Below, piece after piece: positions 63,085-64,000 of a stretch of 64,000 nt of DNA (positions are counted from its first letter, which is position 1; every line of letters starts with the position of its first letter). Source of the stretch: Streptomyces sp. NRRL S-37 (GTDB taxonomy: Bacteria; Actinomycetota; Actinomycetes; Streptomycetales; Streptomycetaceae). The notes beneath the pieces were generated by a model. The model was given only the letters and a program-made list of their open reading frames with translations, did not search any database and had not been told where the DNA came from. The stretch spans positions 62,001-126,000 of the forward strand of contig NZ_JOIZ01000007.1 of NCBI RefSeq assembly GCF_000721605.1, given 5' to 3'. The position numbers and the translations under genes are program-made.

Positions 63085-63669
63085 TCAGTCCGTCTCGTAC
63101 GGGAAGCGGGCGAGCGGTGCCTCCCGCGCGAAGAACGTCTTGGCCCGCGTCAGGGCCTCCGTGTCCTTCAGTACGTCCCCCGGCTTGCTCCCGTTGCCGA
63201 GCAGCACCCCGCCGAACCGCATCCCCATGTACGCGGCCGAGTTGTTCAGCGTGCCGACCAGCGGGTCGGCGACCTCCGGCTCCTCGTGCGCGAGCGCGGT
63301 GACGCCCCACAGGGTGCGCCCCGCCAGGGTCGCCTTGAAGTCCAGGCCGGGGGTGCGCAGCCAGCCCGACCAGTGGTCCAGGTAGCGCTTGGTCTGGGCG
63401 GAGACCGAGTACCAGTACAGCGGTGAGGCGATCACGATGTCGGTCGCGGCGAGGGTGGCGTCCAGGAGGTGGGCCACCGGGCCCTCGGTGGGGCGGACGT
63501 GGTCGCTGTCGTGGCGCAGGTCCTCGAAGTCGGGCAGGGGACGGGCGGAGAGGTCGATCCACTGCTGCTCCACGTCCGGGGGCAGTTGTTCGGCGGCCCG
63601 GCGGGCCAGCAGTTCGGTGTTGCCGTCGGGGCGGGCGCTGCCCAGGACGAAGAGGAAACGACGCGTCAT
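63085..63669 (-). CDS. NADPH-dependent FMN reductase-family protein
   Basis: The 194-residue protein has the flavodoxin-like fold: LGSARPDGNTELLARRAAEQL at about residues 8-28 (FMN phosphate loop) and ASPLYWYSVSAQTKRYLDHWSG (flavin site). It likely reduces quinones, azo dyes or chelated iron. ATG at 63669 has a GGGG ribosome site 6 bases upstream; ATG at 63675 or 63699 would lengthen it. It converges on the unknown protein gene. Confidence 0.85.
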   Translation of the reverse strand: MTRRFLFVLGSARPDGNTELLARRAAEQLPPDVEQQWIDLSARPLPDFEDLRHDSDHVRPTEGPVAHLLDATLAATDIVIASPLYWYSVSAQTKRYLDHWSGWLRTPGLDFKATLAGRTLWGVTALAHEEPEVADPLVGTLNNSAAYMGMRFGGVLLGNGSKPGDVLKDTEALTRAKTFFAREAPLARFPYETD

Positions 63670-63783
63670 GACCATCCCCAGATACTCGGCGTGTGTCAAT
63701 TACAGGCACTTGCATCATATGCGCGTGCATCTATATGTCAAAGGGGTGGCATGCCACAGGGGCGGCGCGGCCCCACGGGCCGC

Positions 63784-64000
63784 TCAGCCGGTGGTGGTGC
63801 CCCCGCGCCGTTCCGCCTCCGTCGCCACCGCGAGCAGCAGATCCTCCCGCCCGTGCGGTGCCACCAGCTGGAGCCCCGCCGGGCAGCCGTCGGCGCCGAA
63901 CCCGGCCGGGAGGCTCAGCGCGGGGTGCCCGCTGACGTTGAACGCCCAGGTGAGGGCGGTCGAGTAGACCTCGCCGGGGCCGTCGTGACCGTGCGGTGCG
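63784..64000 (-). CDS. Amidase-signature enzyme, C-terminal fragment
   Basis: The window edge cuts this gene; the last 71 residues are present. The sequence contains TALTWAFNVSGHPALSLPAGF and GCPAGLQLVAPHGREDLLLAVA, the conserved end of amidase-signature hydrolases that cleave carboxamides. The catalytic Ser-Ser-Lys part is outside the window. Confidence 0.8.
   Translation of the reverse strand, partial: APHGHDGPGEVYSTALTWAFNVSGHPALSLPAGFGADGCPAGLQLVAPHGREDLLLAVATEAERRGGTTTG

Overview
The window is high-GC actinobacterial chromosome and almost certainly Streptomyces. Evidence: strong G/C bias at third codon positions, many GTG starts and 4-bp start/stop overlaps, an XRE-DUF5753/DUF397/ATPase trio, a futalosine-pathway menaquinone gene, a complete 14-gene nuo operon with a Rex-type operator, and a sortase LAXTG surface protein. 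The gene order resembles the conserved core block that carries nuoA-N (SCO4562-SCO4575) in S. coelicolor; that comparison is from memory. No tRNA, rRNA, CRISPR array, insertion sequence or prophage was found.

Layout. (1) 1-4126: the end of a Tad/Flp pilus operon (TadA end, TadB, TadC, Flp-like pilin, two TadE-like pseudopilins, TadG-like protein). (2) 4486-4713: a 75-residue peptide with a double-glycine leader, possibly an orphan RiPP precursor, then a strong terminator. (3) 4768-6497: DUF397 and XRE regulator, divergent from a small HATPase. (4) 6634-10301: a large membrane protein joining LysM to a SARP-like C-terminus, coupled to a TadV-type prepilin peptidase that probably serves the pilus operon. 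(5) 10370-12176: mqnC plus a degenerate amidohydrolase-like protein. (6) 12277-18841: a GH18-like lipoprotein; a coupled set of membrane protein, NodB-GT2 fusion and acyltransferase-3 running into menG; a PASTA protein; an acetyltransferase. (7) 18940-23132: geranylgeranyl-reductase-family enzyme, LAXTG protein, NlpC/P60 hydrolase. (8) 24009-40079: nuoA-N, ended by a strong terminator. (9) 40234-44620: recQ, an M56-type protease and fumarylacetoacetase. (10) 44863-55835: an eight-gene surface-glycan cluster in two divergent-origin blocks that converge on a shared terminator. (11) 56043-57361: a HAD phosphatase and a transglycosylase under a c-di-AMP (ydaO-type) riboswitch. (12) 58096-64000: long-chain polyprenyl diphosphate synthase, LolA-like protein with an ABC-2 transporter, an unknown protein, an FMN reductase and the end of an amidase.

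Two themes tie the region together. One is the menaquinone respiratory chain: mqnC, menG, the GGR-family reductase and polyprenyl synthase make or modify the quinone that Nuo reduces. The other is the cell envelope: Tad pilus, cell-wall hydrolases, sortase substrate and glycan assembly. The least explained parts are the orphan RiPP-like peptide, the membrane SARP-like protein, the flippase fusion with an exact 18-bp repeat linker, and the degenerate amidohydrolase next to mqnC.
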